A DNA stretch of 64,000 nt from Piliocolobus tephrosceles (GCF_002776525.5 NC_045440.1:483948-547947), one strand, 5' to 3'; counted from the stretch's first letter, positions 46,521-58,766 are shown. The notes: generated by a model not told the origin, from the sequence alone. Translations and numbers: made by a program.

Positions 46521-47065
46521 ACTTGGCATCTCAGGGCTTGGTATACATTTGACATCTTCTTTACTCCCATTGGTACTTTTGCTGTACCTTCTTTACAGAT
46601 GAGAAAAGTAAGGCTGGGAAACTGCACAGCCGAGCTCCAGAGGCCGTGGACCCTGCCGGGGCTCTGTTTCCATAAAGGGCTCTTTCCACCCGACCTACTG
46701 CCAGGAAAGCCAGGAAGAATCCCATTCTCTGTTACTGGGCTCAAGTTAGTGATGCCTTTGTGGGCACCACTTCTCACCACCCGCAATGGAGATGGTCCCT
46801 TGCTCACTGCCAAGGATAAGGGGGCAGAGTGTGTCACCACTTATCACGAGGGACACTGTGGGAGAGCCAGGGTGGTACTAACTAGGTCCACCGGGACCCC
46901 TGCTTTCCAGGCAGAAGACGCTGCAATGACCTGTCCTCGTGTTTGCAATCACAGCACAAACCTGGTTTCTGGTGACCTGGTCCTGGTTCTGCTGTGTATT
47001 TCCTGGTGACCTGGGTTACTTACTATCTCTGAGTATTTCCCTATCTCTGTAGTTAGTTAGGATTG
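46521..47065. other. Intergenic, no gene seen
   Basis: No feature is recognised. Confidence 0.5.
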
Positions 47066-47082
47066 TGTAAAGATGAAAAGGA

Positions 47083-47372
47083 GTCGGGCACAGGGGCTCA
47101 CGCCTGTAATCCCAGCACTTTGGGAGGCCAAGGTGGGCAGATCACCTGAGGTCAGGAGTTCGAGAGCAGCCTGGCCAACATGGTGAAACCCTGTCTCTAC
47201 TAAAAATACAAAAATTAGCCATGCATGGTGGCGAGCACCTGTAATCCCAGCTACTCAGGAGGCTGAGGCAGGAGAATCACTTGAACCCGGGAGGTGGAGG
47301 TTATAGTGAGCTGAGATTCCGCCACTGCACTTCAGCCTGGGCAACAAGACTGAAACCCTGTCTCAAAAAAAA
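47083..47372 (+). mobile_element. Alu SINE, full length
   Basis: Plus-strand Alu with the 14-bp duplication aaagatgaaaagga at 47069-47082 and 47373-47386. Confidence 0.97.
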
Positions 47373-47389
47373 AAAGATGAAAAGGAACA

Positions 47390-47895
47390 AAAAGCATGTC
47401 CCTTGCCTGGCACAGTGTCTGGTCCTAGTAGGCAGCCATCGATGCCAGGCGCCGTGACTGTTATTGTAGGAAGTGAGGGCGTCTGAAGAATGCTCTCCTT
47501 GGGATGTCATAGCCACGGAGTTGTCCCTAGTGGCCAGAAGTCTCCTCCCCCAAATTAGGATGCTGGCCTGGGTGGAGGGGAGGGGCCAGTCCTCTTGGCT
47601 GGTGGGTGCATGGCCTGGACCCCCCAGCAGCCTCTCTGGCGCAGGGACAGGGACGATAAGCGGTGATGGACTGTTCTGAGAGCTCCGCGGCGGGCACAGG
47701 GAAGGCAGTGTGGTGTGGGGTGGCCTCCCCGCTGATAACCTGGGGGAAGGCGCTATCGGGAGAGGAAGTGGGCAGGGACGGGGCCAGAGGGGGCCGCTAG
47801 AGCCCCAGGGCGGGACCCAACCCCAGGGGTCGCGTCATCCATTCTCTGCCACCAGGCACAATTGCACCGGACCATCCATCACTGCCTGCCGGCCT
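47390..47895. other. Intergenic, no gene seen
   Basis: GC-rich around 47560-47830; no gene is supported. Confidence 0.5.
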
Positions 47896-47899
47896 GGCT

Positions 47900-48220
47900 T
47901 TTTTCTTCTCCAAATGCATTAATGCACTCTCACTACAGAAGACTCAAGCAGTGTGGGTAAAATGCCAGCCCCTTCCTTATCCCTCTGCACTGACAGCCCC
48001 AGCCGCTCCCTTCCCGGAGGTCATGGGGCTCTCTTTGGTTTGTATCACTGGGATCCCTTTGCTGCACGTTTACACAAATACACATGTGTGTGATGAACAT
48101 AAAATTGTGTGTGTGTGTACATCATGCTGTATGTGTTTTTCTGCACCCCTTTCCCCTCATTTGATAGTCTTGGCCTTGTGTCAAAATCAGAATCTATGCA
48201 CATGCCCATTCATTTTTTTA

Positions 48221-48251
<31 letters not shown>

Positions 48252-49085
48252 CTGTAGAGACAGGGTCTTGCTATGTTTTCCAGGGGCTGGCCTCAAACTT
48301 CTGGCTTCAAGAGATCCTCCTATCTTGGCCTCCCAAAGTGCTGGGATTATAGGCATGAGCCACTATCCCTGGTCTGCCCATTCATTTTAATGGCAGAATA
48401 GTAGTTTATAAGATAATTATGCCCTTCTAGCTGGCCCTTTGGACAATTAAAAAAAGAAAAAAAAATGTGCCCAATTTCCTTCAGCTACCCTCTTGTTGTA
48501 CCATTAAGTTGTTCCCATTGTGATTACAAGTTGCAGTAAAGAATATCGTATGTTTATCTTTGGGAATAAGGGCATATCTTACTGTAGGATAGTTTTCTAG
48601 AAATGCAGTAGCTTCATCAGTGTGTGTACGCATCAACATTTTGGAAGCCAAAAATGCTTCCCCAAAAGGCTTTATCAAATTACACTGCCGTTAACCTTTA
48701 TGGGAGTAACAGTTTTCCATATCTTTACCAATATTATTGGATATTAGCAGTATTGCCATTTTGCCACCTGATGGCAAAAGTATCCGGCACCACTATTTCA
48801 ATTGCATTTTTCCATGGACTGGTGTGGCTGGGCACTGTTTGCTTTATTTATTAGTTGTTCTAGTTCTCTTTCTGTGCAGAACCCATTCTAAATGTTGGTT
48901 CATTTGTCTTTGGGTTGTTTAGGAACAGGAAGAACTTCTTCAGTTTTCTTTGCAGTAATGCTTTGTCACACAGGCACTGCAAATATTGTCTTCCTGCCTG
49001 ACACTTGCTTTAACTTTGTTCACAGCGTCCTTCATCAGGTTTCCCTCTGCAGGATTAGCAACAATGCTATCCTCTGTTTCTGAGT
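47900..49085 (-). mobile_element. L1M LINE, degenerate, antisense
   Basis: 48480-48760 in particular follows the antisense end of an old L1 ('gttgttcccattgtgattac', 'gtaggatagttttctagaaa', 'caaattacactgccgttaac'). An Alu monomer interrupts it at 48225-48374. Confidence 0.75.
48225..48374 (-). mobile_element. Alu left monomer (FLAM-like)
   Basis: Poly(T), then 'ctgtagagacagggtcttgc' and 'tcccaaagtgctgggattat'; only one monomer is present. Confidence 0.85.
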
Positions 49086-49094
49086 GTTTAATCC

Positions 49095-49098
<4 letters not shown>

Positions 49099-49127
<29 letters not shown>
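49099..49127. repeat. Poly(T) tract
   Basis: About 29 T without an attached recognisable SINE body. Confidence 0.95.
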
Positions 49128-49131
<4 letters not shown>

Positions 49132-49169
49132 ACATCCAGTAAAAATACTACCAACTTCCTTCTGTTGTA

Positions 49170-49375
49170 GACCTAACTGTGCCAGGTACTCTGCTGAGCA
49201 CCAGAGAGGCACCGTCTCATCCACTCTGGATGACGCTGCTGCTTAGCAAACATGCTTGACAAGTGAGGAAACAGGCTCAGGGAGGTGACTGCTAGCAGAG
49301 GGCCATGTGGCTGGGCAGGACTTGAGCCCACATCCATCTGGCCTCAGAGGCTTGACCACTGTGCTTCTCTTCCTT
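49170..49375 (-). repeat. MIR SINE, antisense
   Basis: The segments 'gtgaggaaacaggctcaggg' and ggcaggacttgagcccacat are the antisense MIR core. Confidence 0.88.
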
Positions 49376-50425
49376 TCAACCTCCGCTGGCTTTTCTTCCA
49401 GGTCAAACTATCCTTGCCTGAGCCCTGACTGAGCATGTAGTTTTGGATTAAGATGTTACGAAGTATGGGATATGGACAAAGAATAAGAGAGTCACTTGTC
49501 CCCATTCCTTTGTGTATTTGACGAATATCCTTTGAGAGCATGTTCTGTGTACCAGATCCCGGGATGCAGGGGTACTGCACACTTTTCTTAATCTCAGGGG
49601 TGATGTGTGGGTGGAGTTGAGCCAAGTGTTTAATGCTTGGGGCTAGAAATGAGTAAGCTGAGGCCATCAGCCGTTACATGGGAGCCTTGGAGGTAAGTAA
49701 GAAACAACACAACCTAGGAATGATGCTAATGATGAAATGCTTGCACAATTCCACAACTGTTTCCTTCCTAGACACCCTGGTTTGGTTAGTTACACATGTA
49801 GTCATACCCACCACAGGCACAGGTACACGTGTGCACGCACACACCCACCCTGCTCCAGCCTCCAAGGCGCCGGGCATGTACTATATCTGCTCTTTGGAGA
49901 GCCGAGGGCATGTAGCCCAGCCCTGCCTGTGCAAGACCAGGTCCTATTGGTTATGGGGAAAGGCCACTCGGTCCAGAGCAGTGAGCAGGAGGCTAATTTT
50001 AACCAAGAGCAGTGGCGTGACCTTGGCACAGAAAGGAAGGCACCAACAGAGATGCCCCTAGATGGACCCCTCGCCCTTCCAGAGATGTCAGGCTGAGACT
50101 GGAGTGTTCTCCTTGCCCTCCTGCCTGTCCTTCCTCTCAGGGAAGGCTGTCAGCTCTGGGCAGCAGTCCCTCTTCACCTCATCAGTCCTCGGTAATCAGC
50201 CTTCAAACCCCTTGGGGCTGGCTCCCATCAGCCCCTGTCAGACTCTGCAGCCCACAGGGGCCTGGTGGCCCAGGGGCCAAGCTGCTGATTGGAAATGGAG
50301 GAGGATGGGACCAGGGTGGGCAGGGAGACCAGGGGACTGGCAGGCCGGGCTCCCAGGTGCCCCCATGGAAGGTGCTGCCTGGCCTGGGCCTCTGCTGTCA
50401 AGGGTGTATGGGGAAAGGGAATGTG
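49376..50425. other. Intergenic, no gene seen
   Basis: 49540-49640 resembles an L2 end; no gene is supported. Confidence 0.45.
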
Positions 50426-50429
50426 CATA

Positions 50430-50665
50430 TATTGACATCCTGCTGTGTACACCCCATTGTGGCCAAAGCTTTGTGTACATTATCTTAGTTCATCCCCAGC
50501 TTTCCTTTGAGACAGGTATGCTTATGTCCATTTTAAAGGTAATGAAACTGAGGCTCAGAGAGGTTACATAATTTGCCAAGAATCCCATAACCCATAGCAG
50601 GCAGAGCCAAGAGGTGAAATGAGCCCTATCTGACTCCTCCAAAGCCCGCTCTTCTACAACACGAC
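50430..50665 (-). repeat. MIR SINE, antisense, nearly full length
   Basis: The segments 'gtaatgaaactgaggctcag' and 'agaggttacataatttgcca' are close to consensus, with both flanks extending. Confidence 0.9.
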
Positions 50666-50669
50666 CTGC

Positions 50670-51835
50670 AACTGGCAAGGGGGCCAGGCCAGAGGGGTGT
50701 GGGTGGGGCACAAGCCTGGTGGCGTCTGGGGCCAGCTCCAGCTCTGGTTCTTGCTCACTGTGTGACCCGCAGCCTCAGAGCCTTGTTCCCCGCCCCTCCC
50801 AAGAAGCTCTGGCTGGAGGCAGCTCTGCTGAGGCCCAGGAGGAGGCCAGGCTGACCTGGGCTTGTGTCCCAGCTGCGGGGCTTGGCAGAGGACCTCGATT
50901 TTTGGAGGCTCCATTTTTTCATCTATAAAATGGGACCAGTAACAATCCTCTCCTAAGGGTGGTCATGCTGCCTCAGTAGGACCATGGACCCGCAGCGTGA
51001 GCATGGTCCCCCGCACATCACACAGCTCGGCGGCGTGGCTGGCAGGGGAACCGACATCACCAGCTGTGTCTGTGGGCATGGGGAGGCCTTGCTTCCGTGA
51101 AACAGGGTGCCTGGCAGAGCTCCCTGGGAGCGGGGGTCTGCTGTCTCTTCAGGGTCAAGTGAAAGCCTGAGAGGCCATGAAGTCCCCACGGTGCTAGCTG
51201 GAAATTTTCTGTGTGTACCCACAAATTTTAACGTCTCCCCATGACTAGGGCTATTTTTCGGTCTCTGGCTGATGTCAGGTGGAGCCGCCTCTCTCTGAAT
51301 CATCAGTAGAGTGCCTGGCCTCCTGCATGGGGACTAGCCACTTCATCCCTCCAGGGGCTGCCATACTGAGACGAGAATGAGGATCCATTAAGCCTGGTGG
51401 CCCCGTCTGCACCAGATGTTTTTCTTCCTGGAATCTTTTCCACCAGGCTTTCACGAACCTTCCTGTCATCCTCTCAGCAGTTTGCTTAACCTTATTAAAA
51501 GGATTGCCCCCTGAGGGCCACTGGACGGGCCCTGTGGGTTATGTCTGCCCTGTTCCTCAAGTGCTCAAGAGCACGTTTAACTCACCGCCCTTCGGGCCCC
51601 TCAAGTGCTGGCCATGGAGCTGAGCTCAGGATGCAAGGTCTGCCTCCCCATCATTTCCAGGGATGTGATGTGGGCGACAGGCTCAGCATCTCTGCCTTTC
51701 TTCTGTCCAGACTGAACAGAATGAAGATGTCACACCTCCAAGAGGCTGCTGTGAGGAGCCCCCAGGGCAAGGCACAGAAAACCCCTTTGTAAAATGTGGA
51801 GGGCGGTGACCATGCCATTCTGGAAGAAAGGCTGG
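50670..51835. other. Intergenic, no gene seen
   Basis: A short MIR-like scrap lies at 50910-50945; otherwise nothing is recognised. Confidence 0.5.
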
Positions 51836-51844
51836 GAGCAGTGG

Positions 51845-52000
51845 GTCCCTGCTCTGCCATTTATCAGCTGTGTGGCCTGGGGCCAGTTACTTACCCTCTC
51901 TGGGCCCTAGCTTCCTCATCTGTAAAATGAGGGTCAGAAGCCTACCTCTTGGGATTGCTCAATCATTGGCACTTTACACTCAATACATGTCGACTGAGTA
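51845..52000 (+). repeat. MIR SINE, sense
   Basis: The segments 'tttatcagctgtgtggcctg' and 'cttcctcatctgtaaaatga' are the MIR core. Confidence 0.9.
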
Positions 52001-52710
52001 TGAAGGTCCCTTTAGCTGTCTAAAGATTCTAAGCATGATATCAAGTTTCAACCTTTAACTCAGGTGACTCTGCAAGCCCAGCGGGGCCGTGGGGAGTGCC
52101 CATAGCCCAGGTCGGGAGTCCGGTGCTTCTGCTTTCCCTGATCTGCCTGTGGGTCATGGTGGCGCTGCCTTCTGCTGTCCTTGTCACCTGAGACTGAGTG
52201 CCCAGAGCTAGGCATGGTTCTTGCCTGCTGTGCCCAAGATGCTGTGTGTCCAGCCAGTCTTTGTGAACATGTTGGGGCGGGGGTCTGAGCACGTACCCAC
52301 CAGGATGCAGACCTGTCTGGAGATGTCTGGATTTTGGGGTGGGGGGTCCAAGCATGTGCCCAGCATGCAGACCCACCTGGAGATGCCTGGTGAGGATATC
52401 GGCCAAGTTCCCCGAGACCCTGAGGCAGCACTGGGCAGACGTGCCCGGGGGAGAAAGAAAAAGGTTCTTTCCCAAGAACAGAGCCAGGGGCTCTTCCAGA
52501 GGGAGGACTCCTGCCCCCAGCATGAGCAGGCCCCTCCCAGCCAGGCCCCGAAGCCCCTTCATCTCCAGTGCGGACCAGCAGAGCCTCAGAGACATTGGGC
52601 CTGAAGGAGCTTGTCGGAAGCACACATGAAACATCCCTGAACCCCCAAAACGCGTGAATGCATTTCAAAGAGGGCTGAGGTCCCATGGGGACCAAAGTTA
52701 AAAACATGCG
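52001..52710. other. Intergenic, no gene seen
   Basis: A short imperfect repeat of 'cagacctgtctggagatgtc' and 'cagacccacctggagatgcc' gives about 60-bp spacing at 52308-52390. No gene is supported. Confidence 0.5.
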
Positions 52711-52714
52711 GTTA

Positions 52715-53415
52715 TTGCTCTTAAAACAACACCACGCGCCTCACACCCACTAGGATGGCAACTATTTCAAGCAACAGAGAATAACAAGGCTGGTGAGGAG
52801 GCAGAGAAACTGGAAGCTGTTCACAGCTGATGGGAGTGCGGAAGGGCGCAGCCGACGGGGAAAGCAGTGTGCGGCTCCTCAAAACATTCAACCTACAGAC
52901 GCCATCCGGTCCAGCAGTTTGCAGAGACATTCATACACCAGGCTCACAGCAGCATTTTTCTTAACAGCCAAAACTCAAGTGTCCATCGACTGACAAATGG
53001 ACACGCAAAACGTGATGTATCCTTAAAGGGGAGCCTTATTCACCCTCAGAAAGGCAGGAAACTGACATGACATAGATGAACCTTAAAGACACTATGCTAA
53101 GTGCAATGACCCAGTCACAAAAGGACCGATACTGTCCTTTTGTGGGTCTTGAGGTCCCTAGAGAATCAAATTCATAGAGACGGAAAGTAGAGTGGGGGTT
53201 GCCAGGCTAGCGGTGGGAAGGAATGGGGAGTTAGCATTTAGTGGAGACAGAGCTGCAGTTTGGGAAGATGAGAAAGTCCTGGTTATGGTGGTGGCAGCGG
53301 CCACACAGCGGTGTGAATGTTAACAGTGCATGGAACACTCAGCAAATGCCTATGCTGGTAAATTTTATGTTACGTGTATGTATCTTACTACCATAAAAAA
53401 AAAAAAAAAAAAAAC
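52715..53415 (+). mobile_element. L1M LINE 3' end, sense
   Basis: The segments 'cacacccactaggatggcaa', 'gtccatcgactgacaaatgg', 'actatgctaagtgcaatgac' and 'gtgggggttgccaggctagc' follow the L1M 3' end in order, closing in poly(A) at about 53395-53414. Confidence 0.92.
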
Positions 53416-53759
53416 AGAAATGACATCATGAGGCCTGGGGAAACTTGAGTCCTGGTTTTTAGTATCTAATGGAATACATGGTGGAAACTTTTATAAAATA
53501 TTTCATTAAAGGCAGCTTTATCTTTGGAGGAAATCTGGATTTTCATATGTGCATTTGCTTACGGCTGCTCCACTGGTGTTCCAGCTTAGCTTTGGGTCTT
53601 TCTTACTTGTAGATGGGACATTTATACACACCAAATATTCTTGATTTTGAAACTAATCAATGAGTCACAAGAATACATTGATACGTACCACAGGGCAGGT
53701 AGAGTGAAAGATACAAAAGCTGAAATAACGCGTATGTGTATGTGTTACGGTTCAAGGGC

Positions 53760-54205
53760 TGAACTGTATCTCCTCCTCTCCACATCCCTGTGTTGAAGCC
53801 CTAACCCCACTGCCTCAGAATGTGACAGTATTTGGAGATATTCTCTTTAAAAATTGATGAGTAAAATGAGGTCGTATGGGTGTTCTTGTAAGAAGAGGCG
53901 ACAAGGACACAGACACACACAGAGGGACACACAGATGAGTGAAATGAGGTCGTATAACTGCTGTTCTTGTAAGAAGAGGCAACAAGGACACAGACACACA
54001 CAGAGGGACGATCACATAAGGACACAGGGAGAAGGTGGCCATCTATGAGCCCAGGAGAGAGGCCTCAAGAGAAACCAACCCTGCCGGTGCCTTGATCTTA
54101 GACTTCCAGCCTCCAGAACTGTGAGGCAATTAACTTTTGTTTAAGCTTTTTACAGACCCTCGCCCGTGGTATTTGTTCCAGTAGCCCTAGTAAATGAATA
54201 CACTA
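53760..54205 (+). mobile_element. MLT1-type LTR with internal tandem duplication
   Basis: The segments 'tgttgaagccctaaccccac', 'cagaatgtgacagtatttgg', 'accaaccctgccggtgcctt' and 'gacttccagcctccagaact' are MLT1/MaLR landmarks. 53856-53933 and 53934-54009 are two copies of one internal segment. Confidence 0.88.
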
Positions 54206-54209
54206 TTCC

Positions 54210-54375
54210 ATTTCCAAAATACTCCTTAAATCCTTAAAGCAACCCTGCAAGGGAGGCCTCACTGCCCTGTTTATAGACAAGGAAATCAGGGTTCAGAAGA
54301 ATGGAGTCACTCACTCAAAGTCACATAGCTGGAGAGTGCCAGGCTGCCTAGGTCCTTGGCTTCTGACCCTGTGTG
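54210..54375 (-). repeat. MIR SINE, antisense
   Basis: The segments 'agacaaggaaatcagggttc' and 'ctcaaagtcacatagctgga' are the antisense MIR core. Confidence 0.85.
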
Positions 54376-54420
54376 CTCTTTTGGAAGTTCTGCCCCGTGG
54401 GTGGGAAGAGCATGAAAGTA

Positions 54421-54746
54421 CAGGAGTCTCCTTTATCCACAGGGAATATGTTCCAGGACCCCCAAACTATCTAGATGTTCTGAACTGCAGATAGTACCGA
54501 ACCTATATATACTGTGTTTTCCCTATACACACATCTTTATGATACAGTTAAATTTATGATTTAGGCACAGTAAGAGATTAACAACAACTAATAATAAAAT
54601 AGAAAATTATAACAATATACTAGAATAAAAGTTCTGTGAATGTGGCCTCCCTCTCTCTTTCTCAAAATATCTTATTGCATGTAACACTTTGGGACCGCAG
54701 TTGACTGCTGGTAACTGAAACCTTAGATAAGGGGCCACTACTATAG
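54421..54746. mobile_element. Tigger-like (TcMar) non-autonomous DNA transposon
   Basis: Ends form an imperfect inverted repeat (tacaggagtctcctttatcc and gataaggggccactactata). The interior has the AT-rich 'aagagattaacaacaactaa' wording I associate with Tigger-derived elements. The exact family is uncertain. Confidence 0.6.
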
Positions 54747-54919
54747 ACAAAACAGATCACAGCAGCAAAGAGCAAAGCTCTGAAGGCAGAGTTAGAAGCC
54801 TGAGGCAGGGTTAGAAGCCTGAGGCAGGGGAGGTACAGCAGAGGCCAGGGAAGACTGGCTAAGAGGACTTAGCTGGGATCTGGGTCTCTGGAGGCCCTTC
54901 TTCGGGGATTATTATAGCA

Positions 54920-55150
54920 CTAATGAGAGCTAACATTTCTGAGCATTTAGCATAGGACAGGCACTCTGGTAAATGCCTCCTGTGTGCTGCTTTGTGTAAA
55001 CCTCGATGCAGGTGTCAGCATTGTGCCCATTGCACAGATGAGGAAACTGAGGCTCAGAGAAATGAAGCAAAGTCCCTGAGAGCAAACATCCCGGGAGAGG
55101 AAGTGCCTGATTTTGAAAGGTCTGTCTGACTCAGAGACGCTGCTGTTGCT
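54920..55150 (-). repeat. MIR SINE, antisense, nearly full length
   Basis: The segment 'gatgaggaaactgaggctca' matches the MIR core exactly, with both flanks extending. Confidence 0.92.
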
Positions 55151-55154
55151 CACT

Positions 55155-55920
55155 TCACAGCAACGCTGTGGGTGTGTCCTGGCTCTGGAATGGAGGAATG
55201 GAGGGAGAGGGAAAGGCACCAGCTCCTTCACAGGCAAGGAGAGGTCTGAGTTCCCTAGACCTGGGCTGCCCCTCACCAGAGCTCTGGGTGTCAGGACAGC
55301 AATCATATGCCCCAGACGGCTCAGGCATGGGCCCCCTGGCAGTGTCCTCATGTGTGCAAATTTATGGTTGGGAGAAGGCAGACTCCACGCCATGAACTAC
55401 CCTCCCTCCCCCGAGGAAGGCAAAGTCCCAGAGCAGGAAATGATGCTTTCGTCCATTCATGCGCCCTCTGCCTTCTCTCCCCATCTCGCCTCCCCCACAC
55501 ACTCTCACGTTTCGCTTTCTGGCTGGGAATTGACCAGGCTCCTCATCCTTTATAGACATGTTTATGTCCGGAACCAGGACACCGGTTCAGCTCCAGGTAC
55601 CCCTCGAGCAAGTGCGCCCCCTAGGGGAGAAACTCTCCCTCGTCCTTCAAGCTACTTCCCAGCCTCACCTTTCCCAGGAAAACCAAGCTGGAGGAGAAGC
55701 AGTTGTCCGCTTTGCCTGAGAACGTGCCTTGGAGAATGTGCTGGTCTTCTGAGTTTCTTTTCTAATTTCCGCAGGTTGTCACTTGCATGCCAGAGCTGGA
55801 AAAAGCCACAGGCATCTGCCGGTCCTGCAGTTTCAGGACCTGGACATCAGCCTGGCCCCCAGGTGCTTGCAGCCAGCCCTGCTGGGATGCAGCACTTCCA
55901 AGCTCACACAGCCATGCCCC
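55155..55920. other. Intergenic, no gene assigned
   Basis: A 281-codon plus-strand frame (55113-55958) crosses it, starting in a MIR and ending in a MER5-like element, with no recognised domain. Confidence 0.45.
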
Positions 55921-55924
55921 GTGG

Positions 55925-56190
55925 TTCCCAATCCGGGGTAGACATTAGCACCAGCTGAGGTGTTTAAAGTATGCGGAGGCCCTGGATAAAGCATGCTCAC
56001 CTGGAACTGGGTACTGGGACTTTTTAATGCCCTGCCCTACCCCTTCTATCCCAGGTGATCCTAGTGAGTAGCCAGGGCTGAGAGCTGCTGGTCCAAGCTG
56101 GAAATGCTTGCACGGGAATCACTCAGGGTGCTCATAAAAGAGGACGTTTCCAGATCCAGACTTCAACCCACTGAATCAGAATCTCTGTGG
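55925..56190. repeat. MER5A-like hAT-Charlie remnants
   Basis: The segments 'gtggttcccaatccggggta', 'cccaggtgatcctagtgagt' and 'cactgaatcagaatctctgt' suggest two adjacent MER5/MER20-type fragments. Confidence 0.55.
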
Positions 56191-56221
56191 GAGAGGGAGA
56201 GGCTGAAGGACTTGCATTTTA

Positions 56222-56536
56222 TTTTATTATTTATTTTTATTTTGGTTTTTTGAGACTGAGTTTCGCTCTTGTCGCCCAGGCTGGAGTGCAATGGCATGAT
56301 CTCAGTTCACCGCAACCTCCACCTCCCAGGTTCAAGTGATTCTCCTGCCTCAGCCTCCTAAGTAGCTGGGATTACAGGCACCTGCCACCAAACCCAGCTA
56401 ATTATTGTATTTTTAGTAGAGACAGGGTTTCACCATGTTGGCCAGGCTGGTCTCGGACTCCTGACTTCAGGTGATTCACCCGCCTCGGCTTCCCAAAGTG
56501 CTGGGATTACAGGCATGAACCACCGCACCCAGCCTT
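56222..56536 (-). mobile_element. Alu SINE, full length
   Basis: Minus-strand Alu with an interrupted T-rich tail (ttatttatttttatttt) and head 'ccgcacccagcc'. Confidence 0.96.
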
Positions 56537-56539
56537 CAT

Positions 56540-57780
56540 TTTAAACCAAAAACCTGAGGTGACGTCGGTGAAGCACTGGGTGACTCTTTCATCTTTAGGG
56601 GATGACCGTGGGGTCCAGGGAGGTGAGGAGACAGTCTCGAGCCTTGCAGCTCAAGGACAGCTCCCGAGTCACGGCAGCCACTTCAGAGGGGTTGTGGGGG
56701 CCTGGGAGGTGGTGCCCTGGCCTGTGGTCCCTGCGCATGAGGGGAAGGAAGGGCTCATTCCTCATCCTGTGATCTTAACTCCCTCCTCAGCCCCACTCCA
56801 CAGGAGCTCCAGCAGGTCAGCTTGGCCCTCCCATTCTTGAGTCCCAGTGGCCCCCACTGGCAGGAGTCCCCACTGACCCTGTTGTCCCACATTCCTGTTT
56901 ACCCCCACCAACCACGCCCCCTTGCACCAGGTTCTTGGTCAGGCAGTTTCCTCCTTCCAGCACCGTGGTGTGACCAGGTCCTGGAGGAGGTCAGAAGCCC
57001 CACAATTTCTGGAGCCCCCAATGTCTGGGACAACAGAGTTCCACCTCTAGGTTCCTCCACCTCCAGCATCCTGGAGCAGCTGCTGCACACCCGTCTCCCT
57101 GGGCTCCTCAGTGAGGCCCCAGGCCTGCCCTTGCAGACCCCCTCCCTAAAGTGCTGTGCTCCCACCCAGTGCTTGTCCACGGCCAGTGGGGCTGTGAGGG
57201 CCAAGAACTGGCTGAGAGGAACCTGCTGGCATGGAGTCTGTTTCTTCATCTGCAGAAACAGCTTTGTGGTAGCAATGGTGGTGCTCCCACCCCAGGCTGC
57301 TGGACAATCCACACACCATAGGTGATCACGCTATGTAAACTGCATCCTTCCGGGCTGGTGGCTCTCACCCAGCACCCCTGCAGCGACTGCCCCCTCTCCA
57401 GGGGTTCTTCCATCAAGGCCCCACTCTCATCCTCTGCTGCCCAGGCCTGCAGCTTCCCCCAACCTACACCCCCATCCTGCAGCTTCCCCCCCGCTACACC
57501 CCCATCCTGCCGCCTATGAGCTGTGCGTGTGAGCACTTTGTGTCTTGGTTCCCACCTCTGTACTCGGGGTGGCTATAGTCCTACCTCGGGGTGTTCTCAC
57601 AGTCAGAGGAGTCAACACTGACAAACTGGGTGCCAAGGGTTCAAGGGGAAGGAACGGAATGCACAGGTGGAGCCAGGGGGCTTTCGAGTGGGAGACCGAG
57701 AACGGTAGGTTCAAGTCTCTGCACTTTCATCTACACCCACAGCATGGACAACAGGCAGCGAGAGCCTGGATGGAAAAAGT
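56540..57780. other. Intergenic, no gene seen
   Basis: A C-rich tandem pair of about 31-32 bp (ctgcagcttcccccaacc... and ctgcagcttcccccccgc...) lies at 57447-57511. No gene is supported. Confidence 0.5.
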
Positions 57781-57784
57781 GGGC

Positions 57785-57965
57785 TTCGGTTAATGCTATT
57801 TTATCAGTATTGGTTCATGAATGTTAACAAACACACCCATTGCGTGATGTTAGTAATAGGGAAATGGGCGAGATATGGAGACTGTCTACTTACTTCCTAC
57901 TTTTTTTTTTTTTCTGTAAACCTAACTGCTAAAAAAAAAAAAAAATCGGTCTATTAAAAACAAAA
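57785..57965 (+). mobile_element. L1M LINE 3' UTR end, sense
   Basis: The segments 'ggttcatgaatgttaacaaa', 'cgtgatgttagtaataggga' and 'ctgtaaacctaactgctaaa' with the A-rich end are the terminal bases of an old L1. Confidence 0.75.
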
Positions 57966-58329
57966 ACAAAAACATGCTAAGAGCCTCCATGCAGTGGGAG
58001 CCACCAGCGTTCCTCGCTTTTACGCCCCATCGTCACCGGATCCTTGTTTATGCACCTGGCCTGAGGACTCGGAGCCGGAGCCTCGGGAGCTGGCTCTTGT
58101 CCTAGCCCTCCCCAAAGCGCCAGCTCCCAGCGTCGGCCCCTGGCTTTGCCAGGCACAGAGCCCCCGGCGCGGGCCCGAGCCACGGATTTATGAGGCCACA
58201 GCGCCCCCTGCTGGCCCCGCTCGACCGCCCGGAGCCTGGGCCACGCGGGACTCCCAGACTGTGCCCCGCCTGTGCCGGGTGCTCGTCCTGCACGCGATGT
58301 TCAGCTTGTCCCAGGTGACCACACGGAAA

Positions 58330-58766
58330 AGCTCGAACGTTGGTGACTTTATTGCGGAAAAGCCCCTCAGTGCCGGAGCCGGGGGACCCAGTCTGGCTTC
58401 CGCAGCGGGGCAGGGCGGGGTCCCTGCAGGGCGCAGCGGCGGGCACGGGGGCCTTACGTGACGCCAGTGGCTTCCTGGTCCTGAACACCGTACTGGGGCT
58501 TAGTACTCCGGGTGGCCGTGCGAGGTCACCGGCACAGCCCTCTGTACAAAGGAGGCGGCACAGAGAGGCCGCGTCACTCGCCCGGGGGCGCACAGCCGGT
58601 GAAGGCGTCCGTCGGGGGCCCCCTGCGAGCTGCCTCTGCCCGCTGGCTTCCGGGTCTGAGAGATGGGCACAGCCGACCCCCTCGCCTTCGTGGCCCGTCT
58701 GGGCTGGCACGGGAGTCGGGGTCGCCCGCGCGGAGGCGGGCACGGGGCCCAGGCGGGCGCGGCTGG
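58330..58766 (-). other. BLK: BLK 3' untranslated region
   Basis: This is the minus-strand sequence after the TAG stop, about 435 nt, ending just past the poly(A) signal at 58353-58348. It is GC- and CpG-rich and contains no repeat I recognise. The 3' boundary is inferred from the hexamer and the usual 10-30 nt cleavage offset, so it may be off by about 20 nt. Confidence 0.75.
58348..58353 (-). terminator. BLK: Poly(A) signal AATAAA for BLK
   Basis: The plus-strand tttatt gives AATAAA on the minus strand, about 415 nt after the BLK stop. It is followed on the minus strand, about 25 nt on, by a GT-rich stretch (ccgtgtggtcacc), as expected of a downstream cleavage-stimulating element. I found no other AATAAA between it and the stop codon. 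Confidence 0.8.

Noticed and set aside
52041..52707. Overlapping minus-strand open frames of about 200 codons
   Set aside because: Two frames are open at once over a short imperfect repeat, which points to composition rather than coding.
55113..55958. 281-codon plus-strand open frame
   Set aside because: It starts in a MIR and ends in a MER5-like element, with no recognisable protein domain.
1..58300. GATA4 or another protein-coding gene downstream of BLK
   Set aside because: No GATA zinc-finger coding sequence or other recognisable exon with splice sites was found; in human the gene lies farther from BLK than this window reaches.
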